Shown here: positions 32,778-41,210 of the stretch, one piece after another | How positions within the stretch are numbered: position 1 is the stretch's first letter | How the letters are laid out: each line of letters starts with the position of its first letter | Source: Nocardiopsis_B sediminis | GTDB lineage: Bacteria > Actinomycetota > Actinomycetes > Streptosporangiales > Streptosporangiaceae | Assembly (NCBI RefSeq): GCF_042650565.1 | Contig: NZ_JBHSBH010000007.1 | Coordinates: 496,001 to 560,000, forward strand | Length of the DNA stretch: 64,000 bases | Direction of reading: 5' to 3' | Notes under the pieces: generated by a model | What the model was told of the DNA's origin: nothing | Seen by the model: only the letters and a program-made list of their open reading frames with translations | The model's database searches: none | Translations under genes and position numbers: made by a program

Positions 32778-35099
32778 TCACTGGTCGCCTCGTAGCCTTC
32801 CACTGCGTGTTCGAAGGCGCGTATAGCTTCCCCAAGCCGCCCCATGTCGACCAGGGCGATGCCGAGGCCGCTCCACGCCGGCTTCGCCGTGGCGGTCGCC
32901 GACCTCCTGGAACAGCGCACGGGCGGTGGTGTGGGCCTCGATCGCCTCCTCGAACCGCCGCACCTCAAGCAGGACGGCGCCAAGGCTGTCCCACGCGCCG
33001 GCTTCGCCGTAGCGGTCGCCGAGCTCCTCAAACAGCGCACGGGCGGTGGTGTGGGCCACGATCGCCTCCTCGAACCGCCGCACCTCAAGCAGGACGGCGC
33101 CAAGGCTGTCCCACGCGCCGGCTTCGCCGTAGCGGTCGCCGACCTCCTGGAACAGCGCACGGGCAGTGGCGTAGGCCACAATCGCCTCCTCAGACCGCCG
33201 CACATTGACCAGGGCGATGCCGAGGCCGCTCCACGCCATGGCCTCGCGGTGGCGGTCGCCGGCCTCCTGGCTGTAGGCCAGATCGTGCTCGTGGGCGGTG
33301 ATCGCCTCCTCGAAGCGCCGCACCTTGGCCAGGGCGTGGCCGAGGCCGTGCCAGGCGGCAGCTTCGCCGTGGCGGTCGCCGGCCTCCCGGGACAGGGTGC
33401 GGGCGGTGGTGTGGGCCACGATCGCCTCCTCGAACCGCTGCACCTCGGCCAGGGCGATGCCGAGGCCGCTCCACGCCATGGCCTCGCCGTGGCGGTCGCC
33501 GACCTCCTGGAACAGCGCACGGGCAGTGGCGTGCGCCTCGACCGCCTCCTCGAACCGCCGCACCTTGGCCAGGGCGATGCCGAGGTCATTGCACGCCGTC
33601 GCCTCCCAGGCCTTCTGGCCGGCCGAGTGGGCGATGTCGCGGGCGAAGGTGAACAAGGTGATCACGTCGTCGAAGCGGCGCCGACGGTTCAGGTAGGCGT
33701 GGAGGGTCAGGGGCAGCAACATCGCGGCCACGATGTGCCCAGCCTGGTGGGCGGCGTGGGCAGCAGCGCTGAGGTTGGGGAATTCGGTGTCCAGCCACGC
33801 CAGCGCGTCAGCAGCGTCGGTAAAGGCGTCGGGAACCGTGTCGCCGGGCAGCGCCCGCAGGTGGGCGGCGGCGGCCCTGGCCAGTTGGATGTAGTGATCC
33901 AACAGCCGCATTTGGGCGGTTTCTGGGTGGGTGTCGGTGCGGCGGGCGAGGTGGTGGCGGGCGTGGTCGGTGAGCAGGTCGTGCATCGACCACCGGCCGT
34001 CGGGGTGGGCGGTGAGCAGACGGGCGGCGGCCAGGTCCTCCAGGATTTCCTCGACCTTGTCCGCGTCCATTCCGGTCAGGACGGCGGCGGCCGCGGTGGA
34101 GATGTCGGGGCCGGGGTTGAGTCCCAGCAGCGCGAAGACGCGGGCCTGTAGGGGGGTGAGGCGCTCGACCGACAGGTCGAAGACGGCCTTCACCGCGCGT
34201 TCGCCGTCGTCCAACTGGTCGAGGCGCCGGCTGTCGTCGGCCAGACGCCGTGCCAGCCGGGCCGCGGTGAGGTTCGGGGAGCGCACCATCAGCGCGGCGC
34301 TGATCTCCAATGCCAGCGGCAGATGCCCGCACCACCGGGCGACCTCGGTCAACTCCTCGGTGCGGCTGCTGCGGGCATCATCGGCGCTGAGGACCGCGGC
34401 CAGCAGTTCCACGGCCGCCGCCGATTCCAGGACGTCGAGGTCGATGCGGCGGGCCCCGGTCAGCGAATGCAGCGGGCTCCGGGAGGTCACCAGCAGCCGG
34501 TGCCCGCCGGGGCCAGGCAGCAGCGGACGCACCTGGTCGACGGTGGCGGCGTTGTCGGCCACCACCAGCACCGGACGATGCCGCTCGTCCCGCTTGCTCA
34601 GGGCGGTGAGCGCGGAGCGGTAGAACGCGGCCCGCTCCTCCACCGTGGGCGGAATCTCCTCGACGTCCACGCCCAGGGAGCGCAGCAGGCTGTCCAGGGC
34701 GGCGTTCGCGCTGACCGGTCGGGCGCCGGGGGTGTAACCGCGAAGGTCCACGAACAGTTCCGCACAGAACCACCCCCGCTCCCGAGCCGCACCGCCGACG
34801 GCCAGGGCCAGAGCGGTCTTGCCCACCCCGCCCATCCCCGCCACCGCCGACACCACCACCCCCGCCTGCGCCGACGGGGTTCCGGTGGTGGGGTCAAGGG
34901 CGCCGAGCAGCTCCCCCATCTGCGCGCCGCGGCCGGTGAAGGCGGCGGGCGGAGCGGGCAGGGCGTGCAGCGCGGTCACCGGGGCAGCCGGGTGATGGTG
35001 GTGCTCGACCTTCTTGCCGATGACGTCGCCCCCGGCCCTGATGCGGGACAGGTGAATGCGGTCCCCTCCGGCGAAGCCCTCGGTTTCCCCCCGGGTCAT
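32778..35099 (-). CDS. NB-ARC/STAND NTPase with tetratricopeptide repeats
   Basis: A 773-aa protein. The N-terminus carries a Gly-Asp-Ile repeat (RIHLSRIRAGGDVIGKKVE); an NB-ARC ATPase follows: FTGRGAQM, Walker A GMGGVGKTALAL near residue 95, VLVVADNAATVDQVRPLLPG, LVTSRSPL, GHLPLALEI. A winged helix and about eight 40-residue TPR units follow (FEEAIVAHTTARALFQEVGDRHGEA type). The last TPRs are nearly identical in DNA. The ORF drifts out of frame near 32880; the natural C-terminus (WSGLGIALVDMGRLGEAIRAFEHAVEGY to 32693) is one frame over. Such proteins sense a trigger via TPRs and oligomerise. It overlaps the upstream membrane partner by 4 bases. Confidence 0.8.
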   Translation of the reverse strand: MTRGETEGFAGGDRIHLSRIRAGGDVIGKKVEHHHHPAAPVTALHALPAPPAAFTGRGAQMGELLGALDPTTGTPSAQAGVVVSAVAGMGGVGKTALALAVGGAARERGWFCAELFVDLRGYTPGARPVSANAALDSLLRSLGVDVEEIPPTVEERAAFYRSALTALSKRDERHRPVLVVADNAATVDQVRPLLPGPGGHRLLVTSRSPLHSLTGARRIDLDVLESAAAVELLAAVLSADDARSSRTEELTEVARWCGHLPLALEISAALMVRSPNLTAARLARRLADDSRRLDQLDDGERAVKAVFDLSVERLTPLQARVFALLGLNPGPDISTAAAAVLTGMDADKVEEILEDLAAARLLTAHPDGRWSMHDLLTDHARHHLARRTDTHPETAQMRLLDHYIQLARAAAAHLRALPGDTVPDAFTDAADALAWLDTEFPNLSAAAHAAHQAGHIVAAMLLPLTLHAYLNRRRRFDDVITLFTFARDIAHSAGQKAWEATACNDLGIALAKVRRFEEAVEAHATARALFQEVGDRHGEAMAWSGLGIALAEVQRFEEAIVAHTTARTLSREAGDRHGEAAAWHGLGHALAKVRRFEEAITAHEHDLAYSQEAGDRHREAMAWSGLGIALVNVRRSEEAIVAYATARALFQEVGDRYGEAGAWDSLGAVLLEVRRFEEAIVAHTTARALFEELGDRYGEAGAWDSLGAVLLEVRRFEEAIEAHTTARALFQEVGDRHGEAGVERPRHRPGRHGAAWGSYTRLRTRSGRLRGDQ
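32840..33620. repeat. 120-bp tandem repeats encoding TPR units
   Basis: Six to seven consecutive units of 120 bases (40 codons) with recurrent phrases such as GATCGCCTCCTCGAACCGCC on the plus strand. Some neighbours are identical over more than 100 bases (for example around 32935-33050 and 33055-33170). Such identity means recent unit duplication or homogenisation, so unit number may vary between strains. Confidence 0.75.
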
Positions 35100-35461
35100 G
35101 GGGCCGCTTCGGGAGGCGGCGGCGTGGTCTCCTGCGTGCCGATGACATCGCCGCCGGCGCGGATACCCCGCTGGCGGATCCGGTCCCGGCCAGACCGCCC
35201 GCGCCCGCTCTTCGCCACCACCGCGCCCTCGGCGCGGATGCGGGACTGGACGATGTCGTCACCCGCCACCGGAGGATGGGAGGCATCGTTGGAGGGCGAG
35301 GCCAGGGCGCGCAGCAGCGCACCGGCGGCCACCGACGCGCAGCTCAGCACCCCCGCCACCGCATTGCCGGGCTGCCACCCCTGCCCCAGCACCACCCAGG
35401 ACAGCGTGGCCAGCACTCCCACCCCACCCGCGACGTACAGCACCCGTTCGATGGTCGTCAT
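35096..35461 (-). CDS. small membrane partner of the NB-ARC protein
   Basis: A 121-aa protein started at the ATG at 35461. Two hydrophobic helices (VLYVAGGVGVLATLSWVVLG and AVAGVLSCASVAAGALLRAL) are followed by a tail of repeated short strands: DDIVQSRIRAEGAVVAKSG, then GRDRIRQRGIRAGGDVIGTQE. The same RIRAGGDVIG phrase opens the NB-ARC protein, whose start overlaps this stop (ATGA). A shared strand-repeat module in two coupled genes suggests that they bind each other through it, tethering the NTPase to the membrane. Confidence 0.65.
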   Translation of the reverse strand: MTTIERVLYVAGGVGVLATLSWVVLGQGWQPGNAVAGVLSCASVAAGALLRALASPSNDASHPPVAGDDIVQSRIRAEGAVVAKSGRGRSGRDRIRQRGIRAGGDVIGTQETTPPPPEAAP

Positions 35462-35529
35462 GCCCTGAGTCTGCCCCGCACCTGCGGCCCTAGGGTCGTC
35501 TGGACCCGTCCTGGCGCGAACCGGCCACC

Positions 35530-35765
35530 GCAATCGGCGCCAATCTGGAGACCGCGCGTGCGCGGACCATCAAGGCGCGCGCCCTCGGCGCGGACCTCGT
35601 CGTGTTCCCCCGACTGAGTCTGCACGGCTACGCCCAGGGGGCGGCCGTGGAGGACACCTCCCTGCCGCCGACGACCCCCGGCTGCTGGAGCTCGGCGCCT
35701 ACGGCCCCGACGTGATGGTCGGCCTGTACGAGCGGGCGGGCGGGGCCGAATTGCTGACACCGCCA
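35530..35765 (+). pseudogene. carbon-nitrogen hydrolase (nitrilase-type) N-terminal fragment
   Basis: The translation AIGANLETARARTIKARALGA then DLVVFPRLSLHGY matches the start of carbon-nitrogen hydrolases, where the usual PEL glutamate reads PRL here (catalytic Glu lost). After a frame change near 35665 it goes on as PRLLELGAYGPDVMVGLYE. No start, no catalytic Lys or Cys region. It is a decayed fragment between the STAND module and toxin cassette 2. The bases 35770-35980 hold no gene. Confidence 0.5.
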
Positions 35766-35984
35766 TGCCGACTCACGAGATCGTGTGGCGACTCCAGCAA
35801 CTAGCGCTGGCCCGCCCCCTCACGAGGGCATCAGCTCGCGAACCGCCGCGTCGCTACCGATTTGGGAGTGATCCTGTCCGGGACCGGCCACAGGCGAGCG
35901 TGACCCCGAAAAGCTGTCGCGATCTGGTGACACATAAACTACCCTTTGCTACCACCCCCAATGCTGGCCACTCCAAGGACCCCT

Positions 35985-36347
35985 GTGCGACGTGAAATGC
36001 CGAACGAAGTCAAGACCACTCGGGTCGTCCTGTTCATCATGGCCGCCATCTACGGAATCACCGTGGTGGTGAACCTGGTTCCAATCGATCCGGCCGTGCA
36101 CGCCAACCTCGTCCTCACCTGCTGGCCTGGAGCGTTCTGCCTCGCGTTCGGGCTGCGCATCCCAACGGGCGGGCGGGTGCTCATGTGGTCGATCCTCGTC
36201 CTGCTCGTGATCCGCATCCTCTGGTCGGTGGGTGTCTTCTTCGGCGGCGACCTGGCCGGCATCACCCAGTTGATCCTTCCGATCATCGCCATGGTCTGCC
36301 TGCTGCGCGCACGCTCCCGCCTCTACTACCGCACACCCGTCCACTAG
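35985..36347 (+). CDS. four-helix small membrane protein of toxin cassette 2
   Basis: A 120-aa protein. GTG at 35985 is chosen because AAGGA sits 5 bases upstream and the product then aligns with the cassette 3 protein (MRREMPNEVKTTRVVLF against MARDLPTELKATRILLF). Four helices are visible: residues about 13-30, 38-55, 60-80 and 88-108, the last in GDLAGITQLILPIIAMV. It stands 50 bases before the pilin-like toxin. The conserved pairing in all three cassettes implies a toxin-specific job in membrane insertion or export. Confidence 0.75.
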   Translation: MRREMPNEVKTTRVVLFIMAAIYGITVVVNLVPIDPAVHANLVLTCWPGAFCLAFGLRIPTGGRVLMWSILVLLVIRILWSVGVFFGGDLAGITQLILPIIAMVCLLRARSRLYYRTPVH

Positions 36348-36397
36348 ACGCGGCCACGCCCCTTCCGCCCCCTGCCCGCCCCCAGGACCGGTAATAC

Positions 36398-38062
36398 GTG
36401 TTGCGCAGGATCCATGACCCTGAGCGAGGCGCCAGCTTCGTCGAGTACGGCGCGGTCATCCTCTTGGTGGCCGCCATTGCCTCGATCGTCCTGTCTTCTG
36501 GGATCCCTGGGCGCGTCAACGGCCTGGTTGAGGACGGGCTCAACTCCATCTCCGGTGACGGGAACACCGACCAGCAGGCAGGGCAGGATGGCGCCCCCGG
36601 CAGCGATGCGGAAGACCTCGAAGGCGGGCCGGAGGATCAGGAAGGGGTGGAGGGCCCGGAGTTCGAGACGGCTGACAACACCGTCCCGGACGCGGTCAAC
36701 GCCACGCCTGCCTACAATGACGGCACCTCCACATATACGCTCACCTTCGCCGGCTACGGGGATGGGTTCCGCGATTCCTTCGAGGAAGGCGCCTCGGAGT
36801 GGTGGGCCGGCGTTGAAAACGAATGGGACACGGTCGAAGAGAAGGGCCCACTCCAGTACGGGCAGGACGAGGTCCTGGAGAGCTGGGACGACCTACAGGA
36901 AGGGCTTGACTACGCCCAGCAGCGCTACGACGAGATCGAGCAGGAGACCAACGACAGGTTCTGGTCCCGCTGGGATAACGGCAATTACTTCCGGGCGCTC
37001 GGCGGCTACGGTGCCGATGCGTTCGCCGACACGCTCTGGCGCAACCCCATCTCCCCAGGCGGTGCTGTGCGAGGCTTCATCAGCTCCTTCTACGACGACG
37101 AGGCCATGGAGGCCGTCAACGAAGGAGACGATGCGCGCGCCGACGGACGCGTCGCCTGGAACTTCCTAGCCCACTTCCTGAACCCCATCAGCAAAATCCG
37201 TGATCTGACACCTGACGTCAATGGCCCACGGCCAGGCGACAGCGAATCGTCAAGTGAGAGCTCGGAGCAGGGGCGCAACGAAGATGAGGACGAAGAGGGG
37301 AGAGATGGTGCGAGCTGCCCACCAGGGAACAGCTTCGTGCCCGGAACCCCGGTCCTGCTCGCCGACGGCACCGCGATGCCGATCGAGGACGTGGTGGTCG
37401 GCGACGAGGTCCTGGCCTTCGACCCCCTGACCGGCGAAGAGGGCCCGCGCGAGGTCACCGACACCATCACCGGCGACGGCCAGAAGACCCTGGTCACCCT
37501 CACCACCGACGCGGGCGACGGCACGACCGACACCATCACCGCCACCGACGAACACCCCTTCTGGTCGCCAGAGCCAGCCGAGTGGGTCGACGCCATCGAC
37601 CTGGAACCGGGCACCTGGCTCCGCACCTCCACCGGCACCTGGGTACGGGGCACCGCCGTCGAATCGGAAACGGTCCAGGACCAGCGGGTCCACAACCTCA
37701 CCGTGGAGGACCTCCACACCTACTACGTGGTCAGCGAGGCTGGATCCGTCCTCGCGCATAACAATTCATGTCCCCCATCTTCGGTCGAAGGCCCAGGTGG
37801 CGAGGAGTTGCCGATTCCGCAAGGGGTGGCGGGTGTTCCCGTGGAAACCGGAAAGGGATTGCAGTATGATATACCTGCCGGGACGCCCGGGCTGGATAGC
37901 AGAGTGGCCTTTGTTCGCGTCATGGATCCAGTCACAACAGGAAGATATCAATATCCGAACGGATATATCGTTTATATGAATTCCGGGGGTCAGACAGTGA
38001 ATCCCATCACAGGGAGAACAGTTCCCAGGAGCAGCCCCTACGCGCACATTCCACTGCCGTGA
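36398..38062 (+). CDS. polymorphic toxin 2: Flp-pilin-like signal, HINT, different C-terminal tip
   Basis: A 554-aa intact toxin. The start is GTG (MLRRIHDPERG then ASFVEY and a helix), the Flp prepilin pattern with cleavage after Gly and Glu at +5. Residues about 40-300 are acidic and helical, with an Asp/Glu/Ser linker at 275-305. The pretoxin-HINT domain covers about 308-455 (NSFVPGTPVLLADGTAMPIEDVVVGDEVL through LAHNNS); the His-Asn pair should allow self-cleavage. The tip (about 460-554: GKGLQYDIPAGTPGLD, FVRVMDPVTTGRYQYPNGYIVYMN, TVPRSSPYAHIPLP) recurs in other polymorphic toxins as I recall; its activity is not known to me. The stop overlaps the next gene (GTGA). Confidence 0.85.
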   Translation: MLRRIHDPERGASFVEYGAVILLVAAIASIVLSSGIPGRVNGLVEDGLNSISGDGNTDQQAGQDGAPGSDAEDLEGGPEDQEGVEGPEFETADNTVPDAVNATPAYNDGTSTYTLTFAGYGDGFRDSFEEGASEWWAGVENEWDTVEEKGPLQYGQDEVLESWDDLQEGLDYAQQRYDEIEQETNDRFWSRWDNGNYFRALGGYGADAFADTLWRNPISPGGAVRGFISSFYDDEAMEAVNEGDDARADGRVAWNFLAHFLNPISKIRDLTPDVNGPRPGDSESSSESSEQGRNEDEDEEGRDGASCPPGNSFVPGTPVLLADGTAMPIEDVVVGDEVLAFDPLTGEEGPREVTDTITGDGQKTLVTLTTDAGDGTTDTITATDEHPFWSPEPAEWVDAIDLEPGTWLRTSTGTWVRGTAVESETVQDQRVHNLTVEDLHTYYVVSEAGSVLAHNNSCPPSSVEGPGGEELPIPQGVAGVPVETGKGLQYDIPAGTPGLDSRVAFVRVMDPVTTGRYQYPNGYIVYMNSGGQTVNPITGRTVPRSSPYAHIPLP

Positions 38063-38598
38063 ATATCATTGATGAGATCCTTTGGGGCGAGGACTGGGCC
38101 AAACAAATCCAAGGGATGGACTACGACCCTCTGGTCGAGCCAGACGCCCTGGCAGAGACTCAGCTGCTGGATCTTCGCGTGCACGCACTTTCAGGGAGCG
38201 CCGCAGCCTTATTCGAAATGCGCACATCATTGCAGTTCGACCGAGGAAACGCGGGAATCCTGATTTTTCGAAAAGTTCGTTCCGCCTCGTGGGAACTGGG
38301 CAATCCGCACAGCAATGCAATCGCCTACAGCGTAATGCAATCGCGCCCTCGGCAAAATTCGGAGATCGTTGAATTCGACGTGCGCACGCACCCGAGATCA
38401 ATGCTGTTCCTTGCTGGCGCCGCTGCTGAATTCTATTTGGTTGACGCACATGGGATCGACGAGGCCCCACCGGACTATGCGCAACAAATGAGCGAAATAG
38501 TCAAAGGGATACCTAATTGGGGATCGAAATTTTCCTTCATTGAAGGATCCCGTTCCCTGGGCATCCCTCAAGCATCTCGTGACATCGACACATCTTGA
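38059..38598 (+). CDS. immunity protein for toxin 2
   Basis: A 179-aa acidic protein starting at the GTG that overlaps the toxin stop. It is AT-richer than the toxin chassis, as is the toxin tip itself, so tip and immunity gene seem to have travelled together. Visible features: helical N-terminus (IIDEILWGEDWAKQIQGMDYD), then alternating strands (ILIFRKVRSASWELG, VEFDVRTHPRSMLFLAGAAAEFYLVD). It is unrelated to the SUKH-like proteins of cassettes 1 and 3. Its role rests on position; no family is recognised. Confidence 0.65.
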   Translation: MNIIDEILWGEDWAKQIQGMDYDPLVEPDALAETQLLDLRVHALSGSAAALFEMRTSLQFDRGNAGILIFRKVRSASWELGNPHSNAIAYSVMQSRPRQNSEIVEFDVRTHPRSMLFLAGAAAEFYLVDAHGIDEAPPDYAQQMSEIVKGIPNWGSKFSFIEGSRSLGIPQASRDIDTS

Positions 38599-38718
38599 TG
38601 GTCGCAAGAGACCGGTTATCGAACATCTCCTCTCTTGCCCCGGGATCCGATGAGCTATACCAACAAGCTTCCCAGGCGTAACTCCTGAAGGCGGAGGCAC
38701 CCTTGACGTGCGACCAGG

Positions 38719-39938
38719 TCAAACACCCCTATGTTGCGTGTGAAGGGCGCGGGTGACCAGGCCGGCGGGCAGCCAGCAGGCCACCGCGAGCGCTAGGTGG
38801 GCGCGGGCTTCGGTGGGGCGGGCCCGCATGGTGGTGATCGCCCACTCCAGGGCCGCTCCTCGGCGGCCGCCGCTGCCTCGGCGAAAGCGATTTGGCCGGT
38901 GATCCGGGCGTGGCCCCGTGGGATCAGGCGGAACTCGGGGTACTGGTCGAGCAGCCAGCGCAACGCGGTCGAGATGGTCTGCCAGCGGCCGGTGAAATAG
39001 GACTGGCGGTGCCACAGCACGCGCACCTCCGCCTCTGGGATGTTGCGGATCGGGGCGCGGCGGGCCATTCGCAGGAGGAGTTCGTAGTCCTCCCCGTAGC
39101 TTCCCGGGATCTCCTCGCTGACCGGGCCGCAGCCGTCGACCAGGGCGCTGCGGCGGATCAGGAACGTCGAGGGGTGCAGCTCGGTGAGCCGCGACCTCAG
39201 AAGGTCGGCGAAGGTGATGGTCGTGCGTTTGAGGACCCGGCGGACCTCGGTGCGGTCGTAGGCGACGTTGATACCGCAGCACACCATCTCGGTCTCGGGC
39301 TCGGCGCGCACCACCTCGACCTGGGCGCGGAGTTTGGCCGGCAGCCAGGTGTCGCCGTCGTCGCAGAAGGCGACCAGGTCGCTGGTCGCCGCGAGGATCC
39401 CGGTGTTGCGCGCGCCCGCCAGCCCCGGGCTGAGCGTGTTGCCCATGACCCGCACCGGCCGGTCGCCGCTGTCGTGGGTAAGCGAGTGGTCGGGCCGGTC
39501 GTTGTCGTAGACGACCAGGCTGGTGATCGTGCCCTGGTACTCCTGCGCGGCGATGGAGCGCAGGGTGCGGCGCAGGAGCTCGGACCGGTCGCCGCGGGTC
39601 GGGACCACGACGGTGACGTCGGGCCAGCGCTGGCCGAAGGGCAGCGGGGACGGTGGGGGATCCGCCAGCCCGCTGCGGGCTGCGGGACGAGCAGGTCGAT
39701 CAGCCGCCCCGCCTCGCGGGCGGCGGCGGGCGTCGGCGTCGTCCTCGGCCCCCGGCCCAAGGCGGAACTCCGCAGGATGGTCGAGCGCCTTGTCGAGAGC
39801 GGCGGTGAACTGCTGGTAGCTGGCGCAGGAGAGCACCCTTCCGGGGGCGCGCTCAAGGCGCCGCTGCACCCACTCGGCCAGCGCGGTTCCGGTGCCGGGG
39901 GCGGCCGTCGCCACGATAGCCAGCAAAGCGTCTTCCAA
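38719..39938 (-). pseudogene. family 2 glycosyltransferase, frameshifted
   Basis: The core is a GT-A glycosyltransferase: DVTVVVPTRGDRSELLRRTLRSI, SLVVYDND, GLAGARNTGILAATSDLVAFCDDGDTWLP (the DxD-type acidic site), and EEIPGSYGEDYELLLR. It probably transfers a sugar to a polysaccharide or glycan. Two frame disturbances are visible. Around 39660-39720 an Arg-rich stretch replaces the expected REAGRLIDLLVPQPAAGW, which is seen one frame over. Near 38865 the C-terminus (ALEWAITTMRARPTEARAHLAL, ending at 38719) also lies in another frame. The mutation count favours decay, though homopolymer errors are possible. Confidence 0.65.
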
Positions 39939-39975
39939 CGTGGGGAGCTGGTATGCGGCTGTGCTCGCGCCACTG

Positions 39976-40509
39976 TCAGGGCGTCCATTCGTCGTCGAGG
40001 ATGGAGTGCACCACGGAGTCGCGCCATGCGCCGCGGGTCCGCAGATGCCGGCGGATGCGCCCTTCCTCGATCATGCCCGCGCGCTCCATCACCCGCTTCG
40101 ACGCGACGTTGTCAGGTGATCGCGCTCCCCACAGCCGGTTCAGCTCCAGCTCGGCGAAGCCGAACGTGAGAAGGAGGCCGACCAGCTCTGCGCCGAGTCC
40201 TCGCCCCCACACCTCCGGTCGCAGGGCGAATCCGATCTGGCCGCTGTGGGGCCGCTCGTCAATGCCCAATCGGGCCGCGCCCACGAGGTCATCTGTCGTG
40301 TCCGCGACGGCCTGCATGTACACGGTGCGCGGCTTGACCGTAGCGTCCGCGGCCGCGGAACGGATGATCGCCTCGCATTGGTCGAAGGTGCGAGGCTCGA
40401 ACGATAGATGACGGGTCGCCGCTTCGTCCCCGTAGACCGCGAGCAGACCGGTGACGTCGGCCGGGCGGAGTTCCCGGAGTCGAAGGCTCGGGCCCTGTAC
40501 GTCGATCAC
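39976..40509 (-). CDS. GNAT family N-acetyltransferase
   Basis: A 177-aa protein of the RimJ/RimL-like type: LRLRELRPADVTGLLAVYGDEAA at the start, GAARLGIDERPHSGQIGFALRPEVWGRGLG containing the acetyl-CoA pyrophosphate loop (residues about 85-105), and ELNRLWGARSPDNVASKRVMERAGM with the conserved Asn near residue 133. It acetylates an amine on a protein or small molecule; the substrate is unknown. It precedes the glycosyltransferase on the same strand. Confidence 0.88.
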   Translation of the reverse strand: MIDVQGPSLRLRELRPADVTGLLAVYGDEAATRHLSFEPRTFDQCEAIIRSAAADATVKPRTVYMQAVADTTDDLVGAARLGIDERPHSGQIGFALRPEVWGRGLGAELVGLLLTFGFAELELNRLWGARSPDNVASKRVMERAGMIEEGRIRRHLRTRGAWRDSVVHSILDDEWTP

Positions 40510-40597
40510 GCCCCGAGGCTAGCGCTCAGGGTGGGTGCGGAGGTTGGCGTGGTCGACCCCGCCGTCGTGGAAGCGCTAGCCGAGGGCGGCGTCGAAC

Positions 40598-40637
40598 TCA
40601 CGCTGGGTGAGCGCTCCACAGAAGTTGAGCCAGAACC
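40598..40637. repeat. 40-base repeat, candidate IS end (partner at 28951)
   Basis: This is the second copy of the sequence described at 28951-28990. No transposase lies next to it, so it would be a solitary IS end or a small non-autonomous relic. It lies just upstream of the small membrane protein at 40668. Confidence 0.4.
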
Positions 40638-40667
40638 GGGATAGGCATCCACCCTGGGAGGTGTCGC

Positions 40668-41018
40668 GTGGATCTCCTGCTCGGCCTCATCGTCATCGGC
40701 GTCGTCATCTTCGCCGGGATCACGATCATCAATTGGGCCATCGATAACGACTGGCTGACAACAGACCGCAGCGGGGGCGGCGGCGCCGGGTACACCGGCA
40801 GTTCCTCCGACGGCGGGTACGGCGGAGATGGGGGGCGAAGGAGGAGACGGCGGAGGATGACGACGGCCCGGCCCCTGATGGGGGCGCCGGGTCTTCTGCT
40901 GTCAGTCGTCCTTCTTGTCCTGCTCACCGTCCGGTTCGGGTACGGGATCCGACTGCCCGATGTCCTCGGGGACGTCCGGTACGACTGGCCGGGCCGCCGC
41001 CCCGGGCGATGGGGGTGA
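40668..41018 (+). CDS. small membrane protein with Gly-rich tail, probably frameshifted
   Basis: GTG start. The first 56 residues look real: an N-terminal helix (LLLGLIVIGVVIFAGITII), then NWAIDNDWLTT and a Gly/Ser/Asp-rich tail. At the G6 run (40830-40835) the frame turns into an Arg run. One frame over, the Gly-rich tail continues as GEGGDGGG and stops at 40860. The natural product is therefore probably about 63 aa, and the extension to 41018 (with a second hydrophobic segment) is likely an artefact of one extra G. Function unknown. Confidence 0.45.
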   Translation: MDLLLGLIVIGVVIFAGITIINWAIDNDWLTTDRSGGGGAGYTGSSSDGGYGGDGGRRRRRRRMTTARPLMGAPGLLLSVVLLVLLTVRFGYGIRLPDVLGDVRYDWPGRRPGRWG

Positions 41019-41210
41019 GCGTGGGTGCCATAGGGCCTCTAAACCCGCAGATGGAACGGTGCTCTAGAGGTCGGCCACTACGAGTCGGCTTCCCAGCTTG
41101 CCTGCGATCTCGACGCATGGCCGGTCAGGGACACTTCGGGTGACACGGTGTACCCGCCGCACTACCGTCACCGAATAGCGGCCGTGTGAGAACAATACGA
41201 GGTAGCGACG

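Noticed and set aside
32844..34151. Plus-strand ORF with regular repeats
   Set aside because: It is the complement of the TPR repeats of the NB-ARC gene and lacks a ribosome binding site or known domain.
38892..40169. 425-codon plus-strand ORF
   Set aside because: Antisense to the frameshifted glycosyltransferase and the GNAT gene; no recognisable domain.
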